Assembly: GCA_900757235.1 (NCBI GenBank)
Contig: CAAENB010000036.1
Span: 1 to 7,320 of the forward strand
Length of the DNA: 7,320 nt
Reading direction: 5' to 3'
Source: an uncultured Collinsella sp.
Lineage (GTDB): Bacteria > Actinomycetota > Coriobacteriia > Coriobacteriales > Coriobacteriaceae
Positions 1 through 5,274 of the stretch are shown here, in pieces. Each line of letters begins with the position of its first letter. Position 1 is the first letter of the stretch. A program made the position numbers and the translations under genes. The notes under the pieces were generated by a model. That model saw nothing but the letters and a program-made list of their open reading frames with translations, was not told the DNA's origin and did not search any database.

Positions 1-617
1 CCGACCATAGCCGCTTTGGTCTCGGCCATCTGCGGAAAGTCGGTCGTAAAGCCGCAGCCGGGAACAAAAGCGCCAGGGCACATGACGGCAAGATCGGCGT
101 GGACCATTTGGAGCGCCTGCATGGTAAGTGGGCCGTACAGATAGCGATGGCCTTTGCGCAGTGCCCCGCCCAGCATGACGACATCGACTAAGGGCATGCT
201 CTCGTCGATGTAATCGGCAATGGTAATGTCGGCCGTGATGACGGTGATGCCATCGCGCTGGTCGAGGAGCCGGACGAACTCGAGCGCTGTGGTGCCCGAG
301 TCGACGAGCAGAGTGTCACCATTGCCGACGAGTTCAATGGCGCTTTGCGCGATGGCCTGCTTGGCGGCGACGTTGACATTGATGCGGCGATCCTGCGTGG
401 AAACGGTCAGGCGTTTGTGGAGCGATACGGCACCGCCATGCGTGCGGCGCAGCTTGCCTGCTTCGGCGAGCGCGTCCAGGTCGGCTCGGGCGGTGACGGA
501 GGACACGCCAAAGGTCTGGGCGATTTCTGCTACCTGCACCGAGGCATTATGATCGAGCATCTCCATGATGGCGGAACGACGCTCGTCGGCGAAAGCTCGG
601 GTTGTTGCGTGGGCCAT
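1..617 (-). CDS. DeoR/GlpR-family transcriptional repressor, partial (C-terminus beyond window edge)
   Basis: Reading from ATG at 617 down to base 1 gives 205 open residues with no stop; the family is usually about 250 residues, so roughly the last 45 are missing. Residues 13-66 form the DeoR winged helix-turn-helix: an FGVS turn (36-39), T42-x-R44-x-DL, and the HGGAV signature (60-64). The effector (DeoRC sensor) domain follows, with the phosphosugar-binding loop DSGTT at 106-110, a later MLGGALRKG stretch and the ETKAAMV segment near the end. Family knowledge: such cytoplasmic proteins repress sugar-catabolic genes until a phosphorylated intermediate binds. The start is supported by GGAG five bases upstream (GGAGCAGAT-ATG). 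It is divergent from the aldolase gene at 953, its most likely target. Which sugar phosphate it senses cannot be told from sequence. Confidence 0.93.
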   Translation of the reverse strand, partial: MAHATTRAFADERRSAIMEMLDHNASVQVAEIAQTFGVSSVTARADLDALAEAGKLRRTHGGAVSLHKRLTVSTQDRRINVNVAAKQAIAQSAIELVGNGDTLLVDSGTTALEFVRLLDQRDGITVITADITIADYIDESMPLVDVVMLGGALRKGHRYLYGPLTMQALQMVHADLAVMCPGAFVPGCGFTTDFPQMAETKAAMV

Positions 618-673
618 ATCTGCTCCATCATCGTCTGAAATTTGCAGGAATTGTGTTGACTCTATTTTCGTTC

Positions 674-696
674 ATTTTCTTTTTGAGTAAGAAAAT
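674..696. promoter_or_regulatory. Inverted repeat, candidate DeoR-family operator 1
   Basis: ATTTTCTT at 674-681 is the exact reverse complement of AAGAAAAT at 689-696, with a 7-base spacer. It lies in the AT-rich stretch between the divergent repressor and aldolase genes, downstream of the predicted repressor promoter. The adjoining TTTTCGTTCATTTTC run resembles the T/C-rich operators of DeoR-family sugar regulators. The role is inferred. Confidence 0.4.
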
Positions 697-712
697 ACCT
701 TTCGATTACTTA

Positions 713-728
713 TCTTTTCTATAAAAGA
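713..728. promoter_or_regulatory. Inverted repeat, candidate operator 2
   Basis: TCTTTT (713-718) and AAAAGA (723-728) are perfect complements around a 4-base centre. The TTTTCT/AAAAGA theme resembles operator 1, and the site covers the predicted -10 box of the repressor promoter (718-723). A role as an autoregulatory operator is inferred. Confidence 0.35.
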
Positions 729-746
729 AAGACGATCAAGGCTCAA
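718..746 (-). promoter_or_regulatory. Candidate promoter for the deoR-family gene
   Basis: On the minus strand, TTGAGC (746 to 741) and TATAGA (723 to 718) are separated by exactly 17 bases, a good housekeeping-sigma match. Transcription would start near 711, leaving a leader of about 94 bases before the ATG at 617. The -10 box overlaps the inverted repeat at 713-728, and another repeat (674-696) lies just downstream of the start point, so repression of this promoter would be easy to explain. No comparably good plus-strand promoter for the aldolase was found; TACAAT at 862-867 is a possible -10 without a recognisable -35. Confidence 0.5.
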
Positions 747-754
747 AACTCAAT

Positions 755-780
755 ATCGAACACGCGCGCTCGGGTTCGAT
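755..780. promoter_or_regulatory. Inverted repeat, candidate operator 3
   Basis: ATCGAAC (755-761) and GTTCGAT (774-780) are perfect complements separated by 12 bases. The TTCGAT half-site also occurs singly at 701-706, and TTCGTT occurs near 667-672, so the same word recurs through the divergent gap. This fits a regulator that binds several spaced sites. A stem-loop in the aldolase leader RNA is an alternative. Confidence 0.35.
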
Positions 781-935
781 CCCTTCCGTTTGCTTTTCAA
801 AAATGAAGGTTGAACCTCGCGCGATGACAATATCTCGCACGTGCAAAGCCGCTGAATTTCATACAATGAGCGCAGCAAAACGCAAGGTAAAACGCCTTGT
901 GAACAACTACGCCCGATGTCCAGATGCGGGCGAGG

Positions 936-943
936 GAGAGGAG
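936..943 (+). promoter_or_regulatory. Ribosome binding site that sets the aldolase start
   Basis: GAGAGGAG ends nine bases before the ATG at 953. It supports this start over the upstream in-frame ATG at 803, which has no such site and would add 50 residues unlike any aldolase N-terminus. Confidence 0.75.
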
Positions 944-952
944 CAAACGCTC

Positions 953-1810
953 ATGGCACTTGTTACCACCGAAAAGATGCTCAAGGACGCTCAGGCCGGC
1001 CACTACGCCGTCGGCGCGTTCAACGTCGAGAACCTCGAGTTTGTTATGGCCGTTCTGGCCGCTGCCGAGGAGACCAAGTCCCCCGTCATCATGCAGACCA
1101 CCCCGGGCACCATCAAGACCGCTGGTCTGGACTACTTCTACGGCATGGTCAAGGCTGCCGCCGAGCGCACTTCCGTGCCCGTCGCTCTGCACCTCGATCA
1201 CGGCGATGGCTATGACCGCTGCATGCAGGCTTTCCGCACGGGCTACACCTCCGTCATGATCGACGGCTCGCACGAGTCCTTCGAGGACAACATCGCCCTG
1301 ACCAAGTCCGTCGCCGACGCTGGCCGCGCCATGGGCGTGCCCGTTGAGGCCGAGCTTGGTAAGGTTGGCGGCAAAGAGGACGACGGTCCCGCGGTTGAGG
1401 GCGAGAGCCCCTACACCGATCCTGCCGAGGCCAAGGAGTTTGTTGAGCGTACCGGCTGCACCTCCCTCGCAATTGGCGTTGGCACCAGCCACGGTGTGTA
1501 CACGAGCGATCCGCACATCGAGCAGTCCGTGGTCAAGGCCATCCGCGACGCCGTCGACGTGCCGCTGGTTCTGCACGGCACCTCCGGTGTGCCCGATGAG
1601 CAGGTTGCCGAGGCTGTGAAGAACGGCATCTGCAAGGTTAACTACGCCACCGAGCTGCGTCAGGCCTACACCAAGGGCTTCATGGCCTACATGGCCGAGA
1701 ACCCCGCCTGCTTCGATCCCAAGAAGCCGGCCAAGGAGGGCATGCGTGAGATCACCGAGCTGGTTAAGATCCGCATGACCAACCTCAACTCTGTGGGCAA
1801 AGCAGAGTAA
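953..1810 (+). CDS. fba: Class II ketose-bisphosphate aldolase (fructose- or tagatose-1,6-bisphosphate)
   Basis: This 285-residue zinc enzyme would cleave a ketose 1,6-bisphosphate to dihydroxyacetone phosphate and glyceraldehyde 3-phosphate in the cytoplasm. The whole TIM-barrel is present at the usual length. Active-site residues fall at the same numbers as in E. coli GatY: the proton donor D82 and zinc ligand H83 in HLDHG, E134 in EAELGKVGGKEDD, zinc ligands H180 (GTSHG) and H208 (LHGTSG), and N230 in the phosphate-binding KVNYATEL. The GKVGGKEDD and YTDP motifs place it in the GatY/KbaY/FbaA (class IIB) group. It stands alone, divergent from a DeoR-family repressor, and ends at a strong terminator. 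Sequence alone does not separate fructose- from tagatose-bisphosphate use; no GatZ-like partner is in view. Codon choice is very G/C-biased at third positions, as expected for a highly expressed gene. Confidence 0.95.
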   Translation: MALVTTEKMLKDAQAGHYAVGAFNVENLEFVMAVLAAAEETKSPVIMQTTPGTIKTAGLDYFYGMVKAAAERTSVPVALHLDHGDGYDRCMQAFRTGYTSVMIDGSHESFEDNIALTKSVADAGRAMGVPVEAELGKVGGKEDDGPAVEGESPYTDPAEAKEFVERTGCTSLAIGVGTSHGVYTSDPHIEQSVVKAIRDAVDVPLVLHGTSGVPDEQVAEAVKNGICKVNYATELRQAYTKGFMAYMAENPACFDPKKPAKEGMREITELVKIRMTNLNSVGKAE

Positions 1811-1843
1811 CAGCAAGGGTACTCCGACTCGCTACATATCCCG

Positions 1844-1968
1844 GGGAGGGACGAGGGCTTAGTTCCCCAATCGTCCTCGGGCATGCAAAAAGCCTCGCTG
1901 CGCACTTCGTGCGGCGAGGCTTTTTGCCCCCTGCGGAAAGATTGGGGAACTAAGCCCTCGTCCCTCCC
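1844..1968. repeat. 125-bp palindromic element with 29-bp perfect arms around a terminator
   Basis: Bases 1844-1872 and 1940-1968 are perfect reverse complements over 29 positions; two further C:G pairs lie outside one mismatch. Each arm contains the words GGGACGAGGG and CTTAGTTCCCC (or their complements). The terminator hairpin sits inside. No target-site duplication was found at the ends and nothing is encoded. Arms this long and perfect are beyond what a terminator needs, so this may be a copy of a dispersed intergenic repeat. The arms could also pair in RNA to make a large two-tier hairpin. Confidence 0.8.
1885..1927. terminator. Bidirectional intrinsic terminator
   Basis: A 14-bp perfect stem, GCAAAAAGCCTCGC with GCGAGGCTTTTTGC, encloses a second short stem CGCAC-TTC-GTGCG. 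The A and T runs at the two ends give a U-tract in either direction. It lies 74 bases after the aldolase stop and would also serve the HAD-phosphatase transcript arriving from the right. Confidence 0.85.
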
Positions 1969-2115
1969 AGGTTGACCTACTCGAGGTCGTCGCCCTTGTG
2001 GCGTTGGGCGGAAAATAATAAGAAGCCTTCGCGCTGCGGAATGATTTTGGAAACTAAGTACGGGGACCCGCCCAAACCGTCCTGCTCAATCGCCCTTGTG
2101 GTGTTGGGGCTGAAA
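1931..2115. repeat. Degenerate tandem duplication (about 84 bp, two copies)
   Basis: Copy 1 (1931-2014) and copy 2 (2034-2115) share, in order, CTGCGGAA-x-GATT, GGAA(A)CTAAG and TCGCCCTTGTGG-y-GTTGGG, the last at 1990-2008 and 2090-2108 with one mismatch. The middle has diverged and copy 2 carries small gaps. Copy 1 overlaps the right arm of the palindromic element. On the minus strand both copies read HKGD shortly before a stop (HKGDDLE-stop in copy 1, HKGD-stop in copy 2), so the unit may derive from the 3' end of a lost gene plus its downstream spacer. Together with the palindrome this accounts for most of the 321-base gap between the aldolase and the HAD gene; no intact gene was seen there. 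Confidence 0.6.
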
Positions 2116-2131
2116 GGGTGGGACGCGTGGG

Positions 2132-2755
2132 TCATTTGGTTGTTAGGGTTAGTAGGTCGTTGGGGGTTTTGAGGTTGTAGGTGGCGTTTGGGATGTCTTG
2201 GTGTGATCCCCATGCCGCTCTGGCAAAACTGACCCCTGCCGAAGTTGCGCATTGTTCGTCGTAGACGGTGTCGCCAACGTAGACGACGTTGCCAGGATTC
2301 GCGCCCGTACGCCGGAGATATTCGAGCATGGGTGCGGGTGCGGGTTTATGTTCGGTTGTGTCTTCGACAAGGATGATGTGCTCAAAATACTTATCGAAAC
2401 CAAGGGGTGCAATTTCTTTTGCGTATTCGTCGCGCGCACGTGAGGAGACGATGCCAAGTTTGCAGCCGCTATCGGCGAGTGTTGCGATGACTTCAAGCAA
2501 ACCTGGAAACACGCTGATGGTGCTTTTAAAGCTGGCGGCAACTTGGCACCAGCGATCCAACGTTGCCTGCGAGTAGATCCCAAGTTTCTCAAGGGCATCC
2601 TTGCCGGGTATGCCGAGGGCAAAGTCAAGCTCGTGTCGGGGAAGCGTTTTGCTGGTCTCTTCTTGGACAATCTGGACAAGCGATGACAGAACGCTTTCTT
2701 CTGTATCTGCCAATGTTCCATCAACGTCAAATACGATATAGTCAAAGTACTTCAT
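2132..2755 (-). CDS. HAD-superfamily hydrolase, phosphoglycolate phosphatase/PpaX-like
   Basis: The 207-residue protein has all four HAD motifs: motif I DVDGT with nucleophile D10 and acid/base D12; motif II Ser at 104-105 in GIVSS; motif III K137 in EHKPAP; motif IV GDTVYDE with Mg-binding D162 and D166. Residues 16-80 are the helical cap typical of subfamily I phosphatases (phosphoglycolate phosphatase, PpaX, beta-phosphoglucomutase). The length is normal. A cytoplasmic Mg-dependent phosphomonoesterase is the safe call; the substrate is unknown. ATG at 2755 is preceded by AGGAG with a 7-base gap. The AraC-type gene ends 56 bases upstream on the same strand with no terminator between, so the two are probably co-transcribed. 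The last residues (TYNLKTPNDLLTLTTK) run into the repeat-rich spacer. Confidence 0.9.
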   Translation of the reverse strand: MKYFDYIVFDVDGTLADTEESVLSSLVQIVQEETSKTLPRHELDFALGIPGKDALEKLGIYSQATLDRWCQVAASFKSTISVFPGLLEVIATLADSGCKLGIVSSRARDEYAKEIAPLGFDKYFEHIILVEDTTEHKPAPAPMLEYLRRTGANPGNVVYVGDTVYDEQCATSAGVSFARAAWGSHQDIPNATYNLKTPNDLLTLTTK

Positions 2756-2811
2756 ATGATTGCTCCTCTCTGTTGTTTGCCTGCAAGTTTGATGCAGTGA
2801 CAGAAGAAGGG

Positions 2812-3750
2812 CTAGCGGGATTTCTGCCTGGTGCTATCGAGATTCTGCCTTGCTGCTCGATAGCTCGAAGGAGTGCACCCCATTTGTTCTTTAAATACCT
2901 GGCCAAGATGGCTTGCTGTTATAAATCCGCATTGGCGCGCGACTGTCTGTACCGTTCGCGTGGTGTGTGCCAAAAGTTCGCAAGCACGGTTTATGCGGTA
3001 TGCGCGTAGATATGCCGCCGGGGTCGTTCCTGCACAAGTTTCGATAATGCGGTAACACTCTCTTTCGCTTACGCCGGCTGCAGATGCCATCTGGGGCACA
3101 TCTATAGCGGCTGCATAGTTTGCGCGGATAAAGTCCAGGATTGCCTTGAACTGTACGTCGCGGCTGGTCATCCAAGAGGCGCCGTCGGAAGAAAAGAGCG
3201 GTTCGGTCTTGGCGTAAATCTGAATCCAGAGCTCTGACAAACTATTTCGAAGCGCCATCTCGTTCTGCGGCCGTTGAAGGTCGTGGCTAAAGGAGCTCTT
3301 CAGCAAATCGATAAAGGGCATATCGTCGGGATTGGTGGGCGACCATTTGAGCACATCGACGCCTCGACATTGAAGCAATGGGTTGATGTAGCGCTTTTGG
3401 AGACGTCCCGCGGGATCGCCGAGCATCGACGGCTGAAAGATATGCAGCATTTGAATGGCTGGCGCCGAATTGGGTGATTGCAGCGTGCTGTGCAAAACGC
3501 CGCCGTTGATAAAGCCGGCGGACCCTTCCTCAAAGCGTACGTGCTCATGAGCCGCGCGCGTTCGATAGTCAATCGCTCCCTGCTCCATGTAGAAAAGCTC
3601 AACTTCGGAATGCCAGTGCCAGGGGACGGAATTGCCCGGATAGCGAGCGAATTCTGCGCGTTCGGCAATATAGGGCCAGTCTTCGGCGGTCTCGGGAAAC
3701 GCTTCCTCGCGTCCTCCGCGGTGCAATTCTATGTGATCCATGTTTCGCAT
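2812..3750 (-). CDS. AraC-family transcriptional regulator with N-terminal cupin
   Basis: The predicted protein has 312 residues. The N-terminal half is a cupin-like sensor with the typical PWHWH motif (43-47) followed by E49 and E51, the pattern of AraC regulators that sense sugars or other small ligands. The C-terminal 100 residues carry the two AraC helix-turn-helices: the first around 218-238 (DVPQMASAAGVSE), the second around 267-298, ending in the signature GF...SHLGQVFKEQMGCTPSSYR. It would bind DNA in the cytoplasm, probably as an activator. Neither ATG at 3750 nor the in-frame ATG at 3741 has a Shine-Dalgarno sequence. A TATACT box just upstream suggests a leaderless transcript starting at 3750, but 3741 is possible. 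The likely partner is the HAD phosphatase downstream. Third-position G/C bias appears weaker than in the aldolase. Confidence 0.9.
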   Translation of the reverse strand: MRNMDHIELHRGGREEAFPETAEDWPYIAERAEFARYPGNSVPWHWHSEVELFYMEQGAIDYRTRAAHEHVRFEEGSAGFINGGVLHSTLQSPNSAPAIQMLHIFQPSMLGDPAGRLQKRYINPLLQCRGVDVLKWSPTNPDDMPFIDLLKSSFSHDLQRPQNEMALRNSLSELWIQIYAKTEPLFSSDGASWMTSRDVQFKAILDFIRANYAAAIDVPQMASAAGVSERECYRIIETCAGTTPAAYLRAYRINRACELLAHTTRTVQTVARQCGFITASHLGQVFKEQMGCTPSSYRAARQNLDSTRQKSR

Positions 3751-3757
3751 GGCATCA

Positions 3758-3763
3758 GTATAA
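3758..3763 (-). promoter_or_regulatory. Candidate -10 box for a leaderless araC-type transcript
   Basis: TATACT reads on the minus strand from 3763 to 3758, seven bases before the ATG at 3750. This puts the expected transcription start at or within a base or two of the A of the start codon. No good -35 was found at 16-18 bases. Leaderless genes are common in actinobacteria, and this gene lacks a ribosome binding site. Confidence 0.35.
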
Positions 3764-3775
3764 AGCGCGATGGGC

Positions 3776-3985
3776 TTAGATTGCTCTTGCCTGTTCGGGG
3801 AACGCCTTGTCTAGGGATGCTTGGAGCTTTTCGAAGGATGCTCGTAAGTTGAGGCTCTGATCGGCTGAGCGCTTGGTTTTTGTGGTGGAGGAGTCGAGGA
3901 GACCGTTTCTCTGTGTCGGGGGGAAGGAGAAAAGGTTTGCATGTTTTAGGGATGGCTGCTGTGCTGCGTCATTGGAAGAATGCAT
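3776..3985 (-). CDS. Small hypothetical protein (69 residues), uncertain
   Basis: The open frame starts at ATG 3985, with GGAGG about ten bases upstream, and ends 25 bases before the AraC-type start on the same strand. The product is hydrophilic: a polar, Ser/Thr-rich N-terminal half, then a probable amphipathic helix (ASFEKLQASLDKAFPEQARAI) at the C-terminus. No signal peptide, membrane segment or known domain was recognised. Many codons end in C or G, which mildly favours it being real. A short frame ending LLVDIEEAA stops two bases before this ATG, with no convincing start of its own. Function unknown; it may be a spurious frame in the AraC leader. Confidence 0.3.
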   Translation of the reverse strand: MHSSNDAAQQPSLKHANLFSFPPTQRNGLLDSSTTKTKRSADQSLNLRASFEKLQASLDKAFPEQARAI

Positions 3986-4238
3986 GCTTATGCGGCCTCC
4001 TCGATGTCCACCAAAAGGTTGCGCACAGGGTGTGCTGCTAGGTCCCGTGCGTTGGCAGTATTATGCCGCGGCTGCCGCAAAGAAGCGCTAAAGAAAGGCT
4101 TAACCTGGTTTGGTGTTACGATGAAACTGCAGTTCAGAGCTATCGAGTAACACTCTTGAAAGGTTTTGGACTTAATGGCTTTCCAAGGTTTGTGACGTGG
4201 ATGTGGCGCGGACGTGCGGAGCGTGTGAATGCTCGCTG
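3986..4238. other. Intergenic spacer without a recognised gene
   Basis: This stretch lies downstream of the Nudix-Vsr gene and upstream of the small frame at 3776-3985. It contains the stem-loop at 4113-4153 and the 8-bp palindrome GCCGCGGC near 4065. A minus-strand frame ending at 3988 is open but has no ATG with a ribosome site near a plausible start. No tRNA-like fold and no U-tracted terminator was seen. Confidence 0.5.
4113..4153. repeat. Imperfect stem-loop of unknown role
   Basis: GTGTTACGAT (4113-4122) pairs with ATC-ga-GTAACAC (4142-4153) apart from a two-base bulge. The loop carries a near-palindrome, TGAA(A)CTGCAGTTCA (4122-4136). There is no U-tract on either side, so it is not a standard intrinsic terminator. 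It lies 86 bases beyond the stop of the Nudix-Vsr gene and may be an mRNA 3' structure or a protein-binding site. Confidence 0.45.
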
Positions 4239-5228
4239 TTAGCGCTGCGGCTCTGCGGCGCGCACCTGTTCGATGACCTTCTCCATCGTGGCGTCGATGC
4301 GGTCTTTTTTGAGCTCGCATTCCCAGATGGTTATGGGCGTCCAGCCCATTTGAGTGAGTGCTGCCACGGCAGCGCGGTCGCGCTCGACGTTGCGACGGAA
4401 CTTTGCCTCCCAAAACTCAACGTTGCGCTTGGGCTGGCTCGGATTGCACTTGGGGCAGCGATGCCAAAAGCAGCCGTTGACAAAGATGGCGATCTTGCGG
4501 CCGGGAAAGGCGATGTCGGGCTTGCCGGGAACCTTCCATTCCAAGCGATAACCCGTAAGGCCCGCGGCCCGTAGGCGCTGTCGTACGAGCAGCTCGGGCT
4601 TGGTGTTGGCGCGCTTGTTGCCCTTCATGGACTTTTTGATGGCGGCGCGACGGCGCACCAGTTCGCGCTCGTCAGCGGAGAGGTCCGAGGTATCGATGCC
4701 GTCGAGCAGACCGGGCTTGGGTCGCTTCTTGCTGCGGCGCTTGGCTTTGTGCTTGGGTTTGGTGGCGGGCTCGTCGGTCGTGGTGGCCTCGGCGTCGTTG
4801 GCAGTGTTGCTGGCCTCGAGTCGATCTTCCTTCAGCTCAATCAGCGCACCGATAAGTCCCTTGTCGGCGGGCATCCACTCAACCGTGGCAAGCGAGGTGC
4901 GCGGAATCCAGCGGATATCGAGCTGGCGGTCGTGCTTCTGGGGCTCATCGGATTCATCAGCGAGCGAGCAGTAGTAGCACTCCATGGAGAGATGGAAATC
5001 GGGGTAGTCATACTCAACGGTGTAGAAGTCACGCAGGTTGGTGACTTTTACCTGCAGCTCTTCCATGAGCTCGCGGCGTACGGCGTCTTCGGGCGTCTCG
5101 CCGCGCAGAAGTTTGCCGCCCGGGAACTCCCATAGTCCCTGCATGTTGCCGTAGCCGCGCTGCACGGCAAGCAGCTCGTCAGATCCTTCCTTGCGAATGA
5201 TCCCAGCGGCAACATGAACAGTCTTCAA
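4239..5228 (-). CDS. Nudix hydrolase (MutT-type) fused to Vsr DNA mismatch endonuclease
   Basis: One uninterrupted 329-residue frame carries two repair domains. Residues 1-132 are a MutT-like Nudix hydrolase: WEFPGGK (33-39), Nudix box G38-x5-E44-x7-R52-E53-L-x-E56-E57 (the usual Gly is Q59), then the MutT/NudG-type ending WIP...EWMPADKGLI. Expected role: hydrolysis of 8-oxo-dGTP or related nucleotides. Residues 138-172 are a linker, first acidic/Thr-rich, then strongly basic. Residues about 200-323 are a Vsr endonuclease: NTKPELL, PGKPDI with metal-binding D238, NGCFWH with H256, zinc-type C253, C258, C261 and C304 (IWECEL), NVERDR with D284, and the DNA-wedging aromatics F254, W255 and W273. 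Vsr nicks beside T in T:G mismatches. E. coli H64 corresponds to N251 here. The start is TTG at 5228 with AGAGGA six bases upstream; the longer open frame upstream runs antisense into the ABC gene and has no domain. No cytosine methylase is adjacent. Confidence 0.9.
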   Translation of the reverse strand: MKTVHVAAGIIRKEGSDELLAVQRGYGNMQGLWEFPGGKLLRGETPEDAVRRELMEELQVKVTNLRDFYTVEYDYPDFHLSMECYYCSLADESDEPQKHDRQLDIRWIPRTSLATVEWMPADKGLIGALIELKEDRLEASNTANDAEATTTDEPATKPKHKAKRRSKKRPKPGLLDGIDTSDLSADERELVRRRAAIKKSMKGNKRANTKPELLVRQRLRAAGLTGYRLEWKVPGKPDIAFPGRKIAIFVNGCFWHRCPKCNPSQPKRNVEFWEAKFRRNVERDRAAVAALTQMGWTPITIWECELKKDRIDATMEKVIEQVRAAEPQR

Positions 5229-5234
5229 CAGGAG

Positions 5235-5240
5235 TCCTCT
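5235..5240 (-). promoter_or_regulatory. Ribosome binding site that sets the TTG start of the Nudix-Vsr gene
   Basis: AGAGGA on the minus strand sits six bases before TTG (5228 to 5226). The Nudix fold normally begins with a strand such as KTVHVAAGII, which follows this TTG directly. No in-frame ATG or GTG is better placed. Confidence 0.65.
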
Positions 5241-5274
5241 CTCAACATCAACACGTGACAGGCTAGCTACCCGT

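Noticed and set aside
656..661. TTGACT as a plus-strand -35 box for the aldolase
   Set aside because: No acceptable -10 lies 16-19 bases downstream; that position is a T-rich run.
803..952. Longer aldolase start at ATG 803
   Set aside because: It lacks a ribosome site, the extra 50 residues do not look like an aldolase N-terminus, and the strong GAGAGGAG before 953 plus exact GatY numbering support the later start.
797..1816. Long minus-strand open frame opposite the aldolase
   Set aside because: It is a shadow caused by G/C-ending codons in the real gene; its product is a His/Gly/Leu-rich string with no domain.
1844..1968. Insertion sequence or MITE with a target-site duplication
   Set aside because: Terminal inverted repeats are present, but no flanking direct duplication and no transposase were seen, so only a repeat is called.
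1972..2252. Short frames on both strands in the repeat-rich spacer
   Set aside because: They consist of the degenerate duplicated units and overlap the HAD gene; no ribosome site was found. They are treated as repeat or relic sequence.
4113..4153. Intrinsic terminator for the Nudix-Vsr gene
   Set aside because: The stem is imperfect and has no U-tract on either strand, so it is recorded only as a stem-loop of unknown role.
3988..4413. 141-residue minus-strand frame overlapping the end of the Vsr domain
   Set aside because: Its N-terminal half is an alternative frame of the Vsr coding region, with no ribosome site or domain. Only the last part (ending LLVDIEEAA) lies in free sequence and it lacks a start.
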